A stretch of 64,000 bases of DNA from JAUIAI01 sp963732405 (GTDB lineage: Bacteria > Pseudomonadota > Gammaproteobacteria > Burkholderiales > Burkholderiaceae_E): contig CAVSZG010000006.1 in assembly GCA_963732405.1 (NCBI GenBank), positions 620,001 to 684,000 on the forward strand, in the 5' to 3' direction. Below are positions 47,499 to 56,966 of this stretch, one piece after another. Each line of letters starts with the position of its first letter. Position 1 is the first letter of the stretch. The notes below the pieces were generated by a model that searched no databases, was not told where the DNA came from, and was given only the letters and a program-made list of their open reading frames with translations. A program made the translations under genes and the position numbers.

Positions 47499-49088
47499 AT
47501 GTCATCGTTTCAATCTCCCGGCCGCTCGGTCGTCTATGCGGGCCGTGCGATGGCCGCCACCTCGCATCCGCTGGCCTCGCGACTGGCGCTCGACGTGCTC
47601 TCGCGTGGCGGCAATGCAGTCGATGCCGCCGTGTCTGCCGCCGTGTTTCTGGGGCTGGGCGAACCGATGATGACCGGACTGGGCGGCGATGGCTTTGCCC
47701 TGTTGCACAAGGCCGGGCCGTTCGCGCCCATCGCGATCAACGGATCCGGCCGCTCGCCGGCCGCACTGGATGCGCAGCGCCTGCGCGATGCCGGTGCCAG
47801 CACCATCGATCTGCATTCGCCGCATGCGATCACCGTGCCGGGCGCGGTCGATATGTTCGACCGGCTGCTGGCCGATCATGGCGCGATGGGCTGGGCCGAC
47901 TGTCTGGCCCCGGTCATCGAGTATTTCGACAAGGGCGTGGTGGTCGCGCCGCGGACCGCACGCGACTGGGCCGACTATGCTGACCTCCTGCATGGTGATG
48001 GCCGGCGCTACTTTCTGCACGGCGATCGCGCACTGCGCCTGGGGGAGTTTTTCCGGGCTCCGGGCCAGGCCGAGGTGTTGCGCCGGATTGCCCGCGAGGG
48101 CAGGGCAGGCTTCTACGAGGGTGAAGTGGCCGCCGATATGGTGGCCTCGCTCAATGCGCTGGGAGGTCTGCATACGCTGGATGATTTCGCCGCCACCCGC
48201 TGCGACTACGTAACGCCGATCTCCACCAACTATCGCGGCCATGAACTGTTCGAGCTGCCGCCCAATGGCCAGGGCGCTACGGCCTTGCTGATCCTGAACA
48301 TCCTGCAACGATTCGACATTGGTCGGCTCGACCCCTTTGGTGTGCAGCGCACCCACCTGGAGGCGGAAGCCACCCGGCTTGCCTATGAGGCGCGCAATCG
48401 CTTCGTGGGTGACCCGCAGCATGGCGAGATACGCCTGGCGCACATGCTCTCGGACCAGACCGCCGACGCGCTGGCCGCCCTGATCTCGCCCGAGCGCGCC
48501 ATGGTCAATGTGGCCGAACGCACCGAGGCGATTCACAAGGACACGGTGTACCTGACCGTGGTCGATGAGCAGCGCAATGCGATCTCACTCATCTACTCGA
48601 TTTTTCATCCCTTCGGATCAGGCTATGCCTCGAACCGCTTCGGCATCCTGTTCCAGAATCGCGGGGCCGGGTTCAACCTGACCCGTGGTCATGTGAACGA
48701 ACTGGCCGGCCGCAAGCGTCCGATGCACACGCTGATTCCGGGCATGATCGGCCGGGTTGGCGAATATCTGCTGCCCTTCGGGGTCATGGGGGGCGCCTAC
48801 CAGGCGGCCGGTCATGCGCGATTCGTGAGCAATCTGGTCGACTTCGGCATGGACCTGCAGCAGGCGATGGACGGTCCGCGAAGCTTCGCCGACCTGGCGC
48901 TCGGGGAACTGGTCCTGGAATCCGGTTACAGCGATGCGGTTGCGGCGGATCTGGCGGCTCGGGGGCATCGCATCACCCGCCCGCCGGTCGGGATCGGCGG
49001 CTCCCAGGCGATCCGGCTCGACCTGGGTTCGAATGTCTTGTCGGGTGCCTCCGACCCGCGCAAGGATGGTTGCGCGCTCGGTTATTGA
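47499..49088 (+). CDS. Gamma-glutamyltransferase family protein
   Basis: Ntn-hydrolase of 529 residues. GGNAVDAAVSAAVFLGLGEP and TGLGGDGFAL open the large subunit. The expected self-cleavage point is Thr349 in KDTVYLTVVDEQRN, which would become the N-terminus of the small subunit. FHPFGSGYASNRFGILFQNRG and GVMGGAYQAAGH follow. No signal peptide is seen, unlike secreted GGT, so it may be a cytoplasmic homologue acting on another gamma-glutamyl compound. AGGAG at 47488-47492 sets the ATG. It converges on the GbdR-like gene. Confidence 0.88.
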   Translation: MSSFQSPGRSVVYAGRAMAATSHPLASRLALDVLSRGGNAVDAAVSAAVFLGLGEPMMTGLGGDGFALLHKAGPFAPIAINGSGRSPAALDAQRLRDAGASTIDLHSPHAITVPGAVDMFDRLLADHGAMGWADCLAPVIEYFDKGVVVAPRTARDWADYADLLHGDGRRYFLHGDRALRLGEFFRAPGQAEVLRRIAREGRAGFYEGEVAADMVASLNALGGLHTLDDFAATRCDYVTPISTNYRGHELFELPPNGQGATALLILNILQRFDIGRLDPFGVQRTHLEAEATRLAYEARNRFVGDPQHGEIRLAHMLSDQTADALAALISPERAMVNVAERTEAIHKDTVYLTVVDEQRNAISLIYSIFHPFGSGYASNRFGILFQNRGAGFNLTRGHVNELAGRKRPMHTLIPGMIGRVGEYLLPFGVMGGAYQAAGHARFVSNLVDFGMDLQQAMDGPRSFADLALGELVLESGYSDAVAADLAARGHRITRPPVGIGGSQAIRLDLGSNVLSGASDPRKDGCALGY

Positions 49089-49115
49089 TCCATTCTCCCG
49101 ACTGGCAGGATCGTG

Positions 49116-50132
49116 TCAGGCCGCGACCGGCAGGGTCCGCGTGCGATCGCTTCGGCTGTGTCCGCCCGAGCGCACGAGTTGGCGGCGCACCTCGCTGGGC
49201 GCCATGCCGAACAGGGTCCGGTAGGCCTTGCAGAAATGCGAGGACGACTGGAATCCGCAGGCGACGGTGATCTGCATGATCGGCAAGGCGCTGATGGTGA
49301 GCAGTTCCCGGGCCCGTTGCAGGCGCACGTTCAGGTAGTACTGGGCCGGACCGATCCGGTGATAACGCTGGAAGATCCGCTCGAGCTGGCGCACCGACAC
49401 CTGAATCGCCGCCGCCAGTTCGGGCAGCGGTAGCGGCTCGTCGATATTGGCCTGCATCAGTTCGACGGCGGCCACCAGATGCTGGTAGCCGGGGCCGATG
49501 CACTCGGGCTGTGGCAGGCGCTGACAGTCGTCGGCTGCGCGCATCCGCTCCACGATGTATTGCTCGGCAATCGCCAGTGCCAGGCGCTTGCCATGATGCC
49601 GGTGGACCCGCTGCAGCATCATGTGCAGCGGTGCGACACCACCCGTGCAGGTGTCGCGATCGCGATCGGTCACGAATATCTCGCGCACGAAGTCGACGCG
49701 AGGAAACCCCTCGCGCAGCCGCGCATGATCCTCCCAGTGAACCGCGCAGCGGTAGCCGTCGAGCACGCCGGCGCTGGCCAGCGCATGCGAGCCGGTACAG
49801 ACCGCGCCGAGCCGCTGTCCGCGTGAGGCCCTGCGACGGATCTGGCCGCGCACGGCTTCAGTGGTGGCCAGTTGCACATCGATGCCGCCGCACACATAGA
49901 CAGTTTCACAGCGATCGAGTTCGGCAGTGTCGGCCCCGGCCTGTACCACCAGTCCGTTGCTCGCGGGTGTCTGATCACCGATCGCGCCCTGGACATGCCA
50001 GGCATAGAGCGGCTTTGCCGCGGACCGATTGGCCATGCGCAGCACTTCGAGCGCACTGGCAAAGGCGATCATCGAATAGTTGGGCAACAGGTAAAAGCCG
50101 ATTGGCGTGGGGTCGGCGGAGGTTTCGGCCAT
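49116..50132 (-). CDS. GbdR-like GlxA-family AraC regulator
   Basis: 338 residues from ATG 50132, which has ACAGGA 9 nt upstream. A DJ-1/PfpI-like sensor (PIGFYLLPNYSMIAFASALEVLR through DTCTGGVAPLHMML) is followed by an AraC-type HTH (VSVRQLERIFQRYH and ACGFQSSSHFCKAYRTLFG). PNYSMIAFASALEPLR-like text is typical of GbdR, the activator of betaine and sarcosine catabolism in Pseudomonas that senses glycine betaine and dimethylglycine. Placement directly downstream of gbcB in the same direction supports that role; the effector is inferred. Confidence 0.88.
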   Translation of the reverse strand: MAETSADPTPIGFYLLPNYSMIAFASALEVLRMANRSAAKPLYAWHVQGAIGDQTPASNGLVVQAGADTAELDRCETVYVCGGIDVQLATTEAVRGQIRRRASRGQRLGAVCTGSHALASAGVLDGYRCAVHWEDHARLREGFPRVDFVREIFVTDRDRDTCTGGVAPLHMMLQRVHRHHGKRLALAIAEQYIVERMRAADDCQRLPQPECIGPGYQHLVAAVELMQANIDEPLPLPELAAAIQVSVRQLERIFQRYHRIGPAQYYLNVRLQRARELLTISALPIMQITVACGFQSSSHFCKAYRTLFGMAPSEVRRQLVRSGGHSRSDRTRTLPVAA

Positions 50133-50243
50133 CGATGCAATCCTGTCGTGTGGTTGCGGTCCGGCCGGAGCTTGTCTCGTCCCCGCAGGGGCCTGGCCAG
50201 ACATCGGGTGACTGTACCGCTGTTCGGGTCGGCCGTGTTGGGC

Positions 50244-51512
50244 TCAGCGGTCGAGCACCAGGTCGCTGCGTGGCATGCTGCAACAAGGCAGGAACCAGCC
50301 CTGGCGGATTTCACGCGGACGCAGGCCGCCCTGGGCATTCATTTCGACCTCGCCGCTGGTGCGCAGGGTGCGACAGGTGCCACAGATGCCCTGGGCGCAT
50401 GAGAACGGTACCCGCAGGCCGGCTGCGACCGCCGCCGCGAGCACGGTCTGGTGATCGGTACAGGGAAAGGATTCGCCGCGGCGGCTGAAGGTGACCGTGT
50501 AGGTGATCACCGGCGCGGCAAGGGCTGGATCGACGTCGGCCGGTCCTTGCGTCCGGTCGGCTGTCGGCGGGCTTGCCGCATTTGCCGGATTTGCCGGATT
50601 TGCCGGGCCCGTGACCGGGCCGGGCGCGGTGAGCGGCGCGTTCCCGGGGGGTGCGAGCGTTGGCGGGGTGCTTGCAGTGTCCGGTATCGCAGCGGGCACC
50701 GCGTCGTCGCCAGCGTCGGGCGCGAGGCGGGAAAAGTCGAAACTCTCCTCGTGATACCGGCTCATGTCATAACCGGCCACGCCGAGCAGGTCGCGCACCG
50801 CCGACATGAAGGGCGCGGGTCCGCAGCAATAGATATCGCGCAGCGCGAAGTCGGGCGCGAGTGACTGCAGCATCGACAGATTCACCCGGCCCAGCATCCC
50901 GGCCCAGCCGCGCACCGGACCCCGCGCGTCGCAGACCAGGCTGGGCTGGAAGCCGGGCAACTCACGCGCGATCAGCGCAATCTCGTCGGCAAAGATGATG
51001 TCGGCCGGGGTGCGCGCTGCATGCAGAAACACCAGATCCACCGGGTCGCCCAGATCATTGAGTGTGCGGGCCATGGACATTAGCGGCGTGATGCCGCTGC
51101 CCCCGGACAGGAACAGCATGGGCCGGGTGGACTGGCCGGCCAGGGCGGCCCGATCGAAGCAACTGAATTCGCCCGCCGGTCCCATGGTCGAGATCGCCAT
51201 GCCGGGCTTGAAATGATCATGCAGCCAGTTTGAGGCGATCCCGCCGGGTGTGCGCTTGACCGTTATCGACACCGTGTCGGGGCGGGTCGGCGCGGAGGCA
51301 ATCGTATAGCAGCGATAAACAGTCTGGCCGTCGATGGGCAGCGCATACGTCATGTACTGGCCGGGCCGGAAGCGGAAAATCCGCTGGCCACGTGCGCGCA
51401 TCGTGAAGGTGCGCACGTCGTGGGTTTCGTCGCGCACCTGCACGCATTGCAGCCATTCATCATCAGTGGACCAGACCGGCGGCTGCGCGGCGGTGGGATC
51501 GAACACGCTCAT
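50244..51512 (-). CDS. gbcB: Glycine betaine monooxygenase reductase component GbcB
   Basis: Electron-transfer partner of the Rieske oxygenase GbcA. 422 residues: FAD domain with RCYTIAS (67-73), NAD(P)H domain with LSGGSGITPLMSM (135-147) and YCCGPAPFM (228-236), and a C-terminal plant-type [2Fe-2S] domain with Cys372, 377, 380 and 410. Between the last two lies an unusual 70-residue Pro/Ala/Asn linker (about 264-333) that contains PAN repeats coded by a 9-nt repeat at 50572-50607. It starts 10 nt after the gbcA stop. Confidence 0.93.
   Translation of the reverse strand: MSVFDPTAAQPPVWSTDDEWLQCVQVRDETHDVRTFTMRARGQRIFRFRPGQYMTYALPIDGQTVYRCYTIASAPTRPDTVSITVKRTPGGIASNWLHDHFKPGMAISTMGPAGEFSCFDRAALAGQSTRPMLFLSGGSGITPLMSMARTLNDLGDPVDLVFLHAARTPADIIFADEIALIARELPGFQPSLVCDARGPVRGWAGMLGRVNLSMLQSLAPDFALRDIYCCGPAPFMSAVRDLLGVAGYDMSRYHEESFDFSRLAPDAGDDAVPAAIPDTASTPPTLAPPGNAPLTAPGPVTGPANPANPANAASPPTADRTQGPADVDPALAAPVITYTVTFSRRGESFPCTDHQTVLAAAVAAGLRVPFSCAQGICGTCRTLRTSGEVEMNAQGGLRPREIRQGWFLPCCSMPRSDLVLDR
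50572..50607 (-). repeat. In-frame 9-nt repeat in gbcB
   Basis: Four consecutive 9-nt units on the plus strand (CTTGCCGCA, TTTGCCGGA, TTTGCCGGA, TTTGCCGGG). On the coding strand they give Pro-Ala-Asn repeats and the following Ala. Changes in copy number would keep the frame and only alter linker length. Confidence 0.85.
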
Positions 51513-51522
51513 CAGTCAGTCG

Positions 51523-52770
51523 TCACAGGCCCAGGTGAACACTCATGCGCTGGATATACCAGTTGCAGAACTTTTCGACCAGGCCTTCGGTAAAGGGTGA
51601 GTAGGGGCCGGGCTCGTAGGCGCCGCTGGCGACGCCGGCCTGGGTCTTGGCGACCAGGTTGCCGTCCTGCTCATTGGTCGCGCGCCAGACCCGGGTCAGG
51701 TTGGCTATGTCGTAGTCCTGCCCCTCGAGCGCATCGGCATGCACGCACCAGATGGTGCGCAGCAGGGTGCGATTCGCGCTGACCGGCAACACCGAGAAAC
51801 TCACCACATGATCGCTCATGAAATGATGCCAGGAGTTGGGCTGGGTCCAGAACGACAGGCCGCCCAGGGCTGGGTCGGTGAAATCACCCAGCAGTTTGCG
51901 ACTGGCGACCTTTGTGTTCAGGGTCTGCGACTCGCCACTGCGCTCCAGCGGCAGGCGCTGGGTTCGAAAGCCCACCGGGCGGCTGTCGAGCTTGTCGATC
52001 TCGCGCGAGGGCAGGCCCATGGCCTCCCAACGCTGCGCGCTCTGGGCGACGATCCGCTCGAATCGTGCCATGCCCTCGGCGGTCTGCGGACCGGGCTGGT
52101 AGCCGAATCCTTGCTCGAACATCGAGGCGGTCAGCTCGGGATGATTCGACAGGCAGTGGTAACACTCACGATTGTTTTCCATCGTGAGTTTCCAGTTGCC
52201 ATGCTCGACGATCTCGTCGATCTGCGCGACCTTGCAGCGATCGAGCTGATGCGGGGCCAGGTAGGGTGTCATTTCCCGCGCCATGTCGTCGAAGTCGGTC
52301 GGCGCATCGGCGGCCAGACAGATGAACAACAGACCTTCGAGGTTGCGCACATGAACCGGCTTGAGGCTGTAGCGACGCCTGTCGAAGTCGTCGCCCATAT
52401 GGTCGGCATTGACCAGATTGCCGGCCAGATCGTAGGTCCATTGATGATAGGGGCAGACGATATTGCCCACGCTGCCACTGCGCGACTCACACAGTCGCGC
52501 GCCACGATGCCGGCAGACATTGTGAAATGCCATGATGCCCATGTCGTCATCGCGCACGATCACGACCGACTGACTGCCGATATCGATCGTGATGTAGTCA
52601 CCTGCCTCGGGGATCTGCGGCGTTACCCCCACGAAGATCCATTCGCGACCGAAGATCAGTTCGGTGTCTGCGCTCAGGATATCGGGGCTTAGATAGAACG
52701 GGGCCGGCAGGGTGAAGCCGGGGCGACGACCCCGCACGAGTTCTCTCAACAACGGGATGGCGAATGTCAT
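51523..52770 (-). CDS. gbcA: Glycine betaine monooxygenase oxygenase component GbcA
   Basis: Rieske non-heme iron oxygenase that removes the first methyl of glycine betaine as formaldehyde, giving dimethylglycine. 415 residues. The Rieske ligands are Cys86, His88, Cys106 and His109 (CRHRG, CPYHQW); the mononuclear iron site includes His205 and His210 in ENNRECYHCLSNHPELT. GAGGA precedes the ATG on the minus strand. It lies between soxG and gbcB, so the demethylases for the first and last steps share a transcript. Confidence 0.94.
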   Translation of the reverse strand: MTFAIPLLRELVRGRRPGFTLPAPFYLSPDILSADTELIFGREWIFVGVTPQIPEAGDYITIDIGSQSVVIVRDDDMGIMAFHNVCRHRGARLCESRSGSVGNIVCPYHQWTYDLAGNLVNADHMGDDFDRRRYSLKPVHVRNLEGLLFICLAADAPTDFDDMAREMTPYLAPHQLDRCKVAQIDEIVEHGNWKLTMENNRECYHCLSNHPELTASMFEQGFGYQPGPQTAEGMARFERIVAQSAQRWEAMGLPSREIDKLDSRPVGFRTQRLPLERSGESQTLNTKVASRKLLGDFTDPALGGLSFWTQPNSWHHFMSDHVVSFSVLPVSANRTLLRTIWCVHADALEGQDYDIANLTRVWRATNEQDGNLVAKTQAGVASGAYEPGPYSPFTEGLVEKFCNWYIQRMSVHLGL

Positions 52771-52863
52771 GAGCGGCGATTCCTCAACGGCATTTGACAG
52801 GTGTGCAGGTGACCCTTGCCGGGTGGGTTCGATGCGTGACGACAGTCATCGTGAGCCTTGTGC

Positions 52864-53544
52864 TCAGCCGAGCAGGGTGGAAAAAGGACCGGCCGGCAAT
52901 TGCGCCGGCGCGCAGCGTGCCAGACCATAGGGCCTGGCGCCGGCCGTGATCAGGCGCCAGATCCAGGGAGCGAAGCTGCGCCTGACAATCAGCATGATGC
53001 CTTGATCGTCTGTGCGAACCAGGGTCAGCTGGGCCTTGTGTACCACGGTCGAGACACAGGCGTCGGTTGGCATGGCCTGCACATCATAGGGACTCAGATG
53101 ACGCAGCACGGTCAGTGCATCAGGACCGGCCAGGCGCAGGCAGGAAAAACTGCCGCTGATATCCACGAGCTGGCAGAACCGGCCCTCGAGCAGCCGGGCG
53201 AGCTGATGCATCATGACGTCGCGCGTGACCCTGGGGAGCAGGATCCACCATTCATCGGGCGACATCCAGAGCGCCACCGCGCCATCGGTCGCGACCCAGG
53301 TTGATGGTCGCAGGGGCAGGTTCAGGTTGAACACGCTGGCTACGGCGGCCATCAGGACATCGTCATCGCGATGGCCGCGCACCACCAGACAAGCAACATC
53401 GGCCCACTCGGCGACCTGCACGCCGGCGCGCGCGGCCTGTGCCGGCGGGTCCAGTCGCTCAAAAACCTGAGCCAGCGGCGAGCGCAGTACCGGTGCACGC
53501 CGGGCCGTATCGGCGACGTGTGCCGCGCCCGGTTGCTCATCCAT
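52864..53544 (-). CDS. soxG: Sarcosine oxidase gamma subunit
   Basis: Structural subunit of heterotetrameric sarcosine oxidase, related to the GcvT N-terminal fold. 226 residues; SPDEWWILLP, VDISGSFSCLRLAGPDALTVL and RTDDQGIMLIVRRSFAPWIWRLI are typical. Its ATG lies within the end of soxA (8-nt overlap), indicating coupled translation. A 93-bp gap separates it from gbcA. Confidence 0.93.
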   Translation of the reverse strand: MDEQPGAAHVADTARRAPVLRSPLAQVFERLDPPAQAARAGVQVAEWADVACLVVRGHRDDDVLMAAVASVFNLNLPLRPSTWVATDGAVALWMSPDEWWILLPRVTRDVMMHQLARLLEGRFCQLVDISGSFSCLRLAGPDALTVLRHLSPYDVQAMPTDACVSTVVHKAQLTLVRTDDQGIMLIVRRSFAPWIWRLITAGARPYGLARCAPAQLPAGPFSTLLG

Positions 53545-56500
53545 GCTGGCGCACTCCTTCGGGGTCGACGAACACCGGGCTCACGATACGCGCCGGCGTG
53601 GCATAGAGTCCCCGGGTCACGGCCTGCACCACATCGCCCTCGCGAGCATGGCCGCCAACCACCACCGCGAGCGCGATCGAGCGACCCAGGAAGGCACTGA
53701 AATAGCTGCTGGTGACATGGCCGAGCATGGTAACCGGTCGCGCCGAGGTCAGCGTCTCGACGATCTGCGCACCTTCGGCCAATACCTTTTTCGGATCGTC
53801 GGTGAGCAGTCCGACCAGTTGCTTGCGGTCGCTGCGCACTGTGTCGCTGCGGGTCAATGACCGTTTGCCCAGGAACGGAAAGGACTTGTTCATGCCCACC
53901 GCCCAGGACAGGCCCAGGTCGATGGGAGACATCGAGCCGTCGGTATCCTGGCCCACGATGATGTAGCCCTTTTCGGCGCGCAGCACATGCATGGTCTCGG
54001 TGCCATACGGCGTGATGCCCAGCGGTTCGCCCACCCGCATCACTTCATCCCAGACATGGCGCCCGTAACCCGATTCGACATTGACCTCGAAGGCAACCTC
54101 ACCCGAGAAGCTGATGCGAAACACCCGGGCGCGCACGCCGGCTACCGTGCCCTCGCGCCAGTCCATGAACCGGAAGGCCTGAGTCGACAGATCGATGTCG
54201 TCGCAGAGCAATTGCAGCAGTTCGCGAGACCTGGGGCCGACCACGGCGATTGTCGACCAATGATCAGTGACCGAGCTCAGCCAGACCCGCAATTCCGGCC
54301 ATTCGGTCTGGTGCCAGCGTTCCAGCCAGGTCATCACCTTGGCCGCATTGCCGGTCGAGGCGGTCATGTAGAACTGCGTCTCGTGAATGCAGGCGGTGAC
54401 ACCATCGTCCATTACCATGCCGTTCTCGTCCAGCATCAGGCCATAGCGGCAACGGCCCGGTTCCAGTTTCGACCAGGCATTGCTATACACGCGATTCAGG
54501 AACTCGCGCGCATCCGGTCCGTCGATCTGGATCTTGCCCAGCGTCGAGGCATCCATCGCCGCCACGGCGTGGCGGGCCGCGAGCGATTCGCGAATCACGG
54601 CCGCATCCATCGATTCGCCGGCCTTGGGCGTATACCGCGGTCGCAACCACTGGCCAACCGGCTCCCAGCGCGCACCCGCCGCTTCATGCGAGGCATGCAG
54701 GGCGGTGGTGCGAACGGGCTCGAAGGTGTCGCCGGCCAGTACGCCGGCCAGTGCCCCGAAACTCACCGGCGTATAGGCGGGCCGGTAGGTGGTGGTACCT
54801 ACCTCGGCGACCGGCCGGCCGAGGGCCTTCGCGGTGAGCAACACGCCATTCACATTGGACAGCTTGCCCTGGTCGGTGCCAAAGCCCAGCGCCGTATACC
54901 GTTTGACATGTTCGATGGAGTGATAGTTTTCGCGCACCGCCAGCGCGATATCGGCCGCCGTCACGTCATTCTGATAATCGACCAGTGCCTTGGCGCCGTG
55001 GCCTTCGCGCTGGCCATCGGGAATGCGCACGACCGGATGGGCCGGCTCGCGGCTCGCCAGCGCGCAACGCGGTGCGCGCAACGCATGGCCAGGCAACAGG
55101 CGGCTCATGGCGTTGATCGTCTGGCCCAGCGCGTCATCGAGTTCGAAGGCACCGGTCACCGCGCCCACGCAGGTCAGATCGGCGCGGCCGTGGGCCGGCG
55201 CGACAAAGGCCTGGATATCATCGCGCCATGTCGGTCGGGCACCGTTGTGACACCACAGATGCACGGTCGGGCTCAGGCCCGCACTGGACAACACCAGATC
55301 AGCCGACACGGTGCTGCGCTGGCCGCCCGCCACCAACGCGCCATTGGCGTCGCTGCGCAGGTTGATGAGTGTCGCGCCGTCGACCTGCTGGCCCCCGCGC
55401 ACCCGGGCGATGCCAACACCGCGCCGCACCTCGATGCGTTCGCGCAGCCGCGCCGTGTCGGCGCCGTTCAGCCCGACCAACTCGTCCAGTGCGGTCTCGA
55501 GCGCCGCATGGCGGCCAGCGCCGACCGAACTGGCCGGGTCGGCACCAGGGCGCACATCGGCCACGATCACGCTCGCACCCGCCCCGGCAAAGGCGGCAGC
55601 GCCTTCATAGATCCGGTCATTGTTGCCCTGGATCAAGACCCGCGATCCGGCACGCACCGCGTAGCGATTCAGATAGGTGATGCCGGCCGCCAGGGTCATC
55701 GTGCCCGGCAGATCATTGTTGCCGAACACCAATGGTCTTTCGATGGCGCCGGTCGCCAGGACGATCTGGCGCGCACGAATCCGGTGCTGGCGTTGGCGCG
55801 GCAGGTCCGGATCGCGTTGCACCGGTGGCAGATGATCCTGCAATAGTTCGACGGCCAGCAACAAATTCTGGTCGTAGAGGCCGAAGCCGGTGGTGCGGGT
55901 CAGCACCTGCGCATTGGGCAAAGAAGAGAGTTCGTCGCGAATCGAGGCCAGCCATGTCGGCGCCGGCTGTTGATCGATCCGCACCTGCGGCGTGGACAAC
56001 AACCAGCCGCCGGGCTCGGACTGCTCGTCGATGAGCAGCGTGCGTTGACCGGCGCGGGCTGCCGTGACGGCGGCCAGCAGGCCGCAGGCACCGGCACCCA
56101 CCACCAGCACATCCACATGGTGATGAAGGTGATCGTAGCGTTCGAGATCGCCGGTGTCGGGCGCGTGGCCGAATCCGGCCAATCGCCGGATCATGGCCTC
56201 ATAGCGCGGCCAGGCGGTTGCCGGCCATTTGAAAGTCTTGCTGTAGAAACCGGCCGGCATGAAGCGCCCGAACACGCCGAGTGTTGCCTTGATATCGTGG
56301 CGCAGGCTGGGCCAGCCCGAGGTACGCGCGGCCTGCAGGCCGGCATAGAGTTCGATCTGCGTCGCCTTGACGTTCGGCGTGGTCAGTGCGCCGGTTTCCA
56401 GTTGCACCAGCGCATTGGGCTCTTCGGCACCGGCGCCCACGATGCCGCGCGGCCGACCGTATTTGAAACTGCGGGCAAGCAGTTTCTGGTCGGCGGCGAG

Positions 56501-56620
56501 CAGTGCTGAGGCCAGGGTGTCGCCCGGATGGCCGCTGAAGCGTCGCCCGTCGAAGCTGAAATCGATCGTGCGCGTCGCATCGATGCGTGCCGTGTGGCTG
56601 ATCACCCGCGCTGCAGTCAT
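53537..56620 (-). CDS. soxA: Sarcosine oxidase alpha subunit
   Basis: Largest subunit of the tetrameric enzyme that oxidises sarcosine to glycine, passing the methyl group to THF. 1027 residues: an N-terminal ferredoxin-like domain (FSFDGRRFSGHPGDTLASAL), an NAD-binding Rossmann fold from residue 170 (VDVLVVGAGACGLLAA), and a C-terminal GcvT-type folate-binding domain from about 640 (DAREFLNRVYSNAW, FSGEVAFEVNV). It overlaps soxD and soxG by 4 and 8 nt. Confidence 0.97.
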   Translation of the reverse strand: MTAARVISHTARIDATRTIDFSFDGRRFSGHPGDTLASALLAADQKLLARSFKYGRPRGIVGAGAEEPNALVQLETGALTTPNVKATQIELYAGLQAARTSGWPSLRHDIKATLGVFGRFMPAGFYSKTFKWPATAWPRYEAMIRRLAGFGHAPDTGDLERYDHLHHHVDVLVVGAGACGLLAAVTAARAGQRTLLIDEQSEPGGWLLSTPQVRIDQQPAPTWLASIRDELSSLPNAQVLTRTTGFGLYDQNLLLAVELLQDHLPPVQRDPDLPRQRQHRIRARQIVLATGAIERPLVFGNNDLPGTMTLAAGITYLNRYAVRAGSRVLIQGNNDRIYEGAAAFAGAGASVIVADVRPGADPASSVGAGRHAALETALDELVGLNGADTARLRERIEVRRGVGIARVRGGQQVDGATLINLRSDANGALVAGGQRSTVSADLVLSSAGLSPTVHLWCHNGARPTWRDDIQAFVAPAHGRADLTCVGAVTGAFELDDALGQTINAMSRLLPGHALRAPRCALASREPAHPVVRIPDGQREGHGAKALVDYQNDVTAADIALAVRENYHSIEHVKRYTALGFGTDQGKLSNVNGVLLTAKALGRPVAEVGTTTYRPAYTPVSFGALAGVLAGDTFEPVRTTALHASHEAAGARWEPVGQWLRPRYTPKAGESMDAAVIRESLAARHAVAAMDASTLGKIQIDGPDAREFLNRVYSNAWSKLEPGRCRYGLMLDENGMVMDDGVTACIHETQFYMTASTGNAAKVMTWLERWHQTEWPELRVWLSSVTDHWSTIAVVGPRSRELLQLLCDDIDLSTQAFRFMDWREGTVAGVRARVFRISFSGEVAFEVNVESGYGRHVWDEVMRVGEPLGITPYGTETMHVLRAEKGYIIVGQDTDGSMSPIDLGLSWAVGMNKSFPFLGKRSLTRSDTVRSDRKQLVGLLTDDPKKVLAEGAQIVETLTSARPVTMLGHVTSSYFSAFLGRSIALAVVVGGHAREGDVVQAVTRGLYATPARIVSPVFVDPEGVRQHG

Positions 56621-56937
56621 GAGGACGATCCGCTACTTGCCTGTCGATTCACTTCTTCGCGCCAGATCGGCCGACCCGCAGCCAGTGTCCAGCTACCGGC
56701 CACCTCATGGGTCACGGTATGCCGCTTCACCACGAATACCTTGCGACAGGCTGCCACATGCTGCCATTGCTCCCAGGCCCAGCCCTTGGGGTTGCTGCGC
56801 ATGAACACATAGTCGGCCCAGGCCGGATCATCGATCTGGTCGGGCAACTCGGGTCGCACGATGAAGGCCTCGCCAGCCCAGGCGAACTCTTCCTCGTCGC
56901 GGGTTTCTTCGCAGAACGGGCAATGCAGTCGAAGCAT
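56617..56937 (-). CDS. soxD: Sarcosine oxidase delta subunit
   Basis: Small subunit of 106 residues that binds zinc. LRLHCPFCEETRDEEEFAW near the N-terminus supplies the CxxC pair, and DYVFMRSNPKGWAWEQWQH followed by RHTVTHEV completes the family pattern. It lies between soxB and soxA in the usual B-D-A-G order and overlaps soxA by ATGA. Confidence 0.95.
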   Translation of the reverse strand: MLRLHCPFCEETRDEEEFAWAGEAFIVRPELPDQIDDPAWADYVFMRSNPKGWAWEQWQHVAACRKVFVVKRHTVTHEVAGSWTLAAGRPIWREEVNRQASSGSSS

Positions 56938-56966
56938 CGGGGATCAGTCTCGAAATGCAGACGCGG

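Noticed and set aside
53987..55846. 619-codon open frame on the plus strand within soxA.
   Set aside because: Shadow of the soxA reading frame; composition is typical of antisense GC-rich frames, with no family match.
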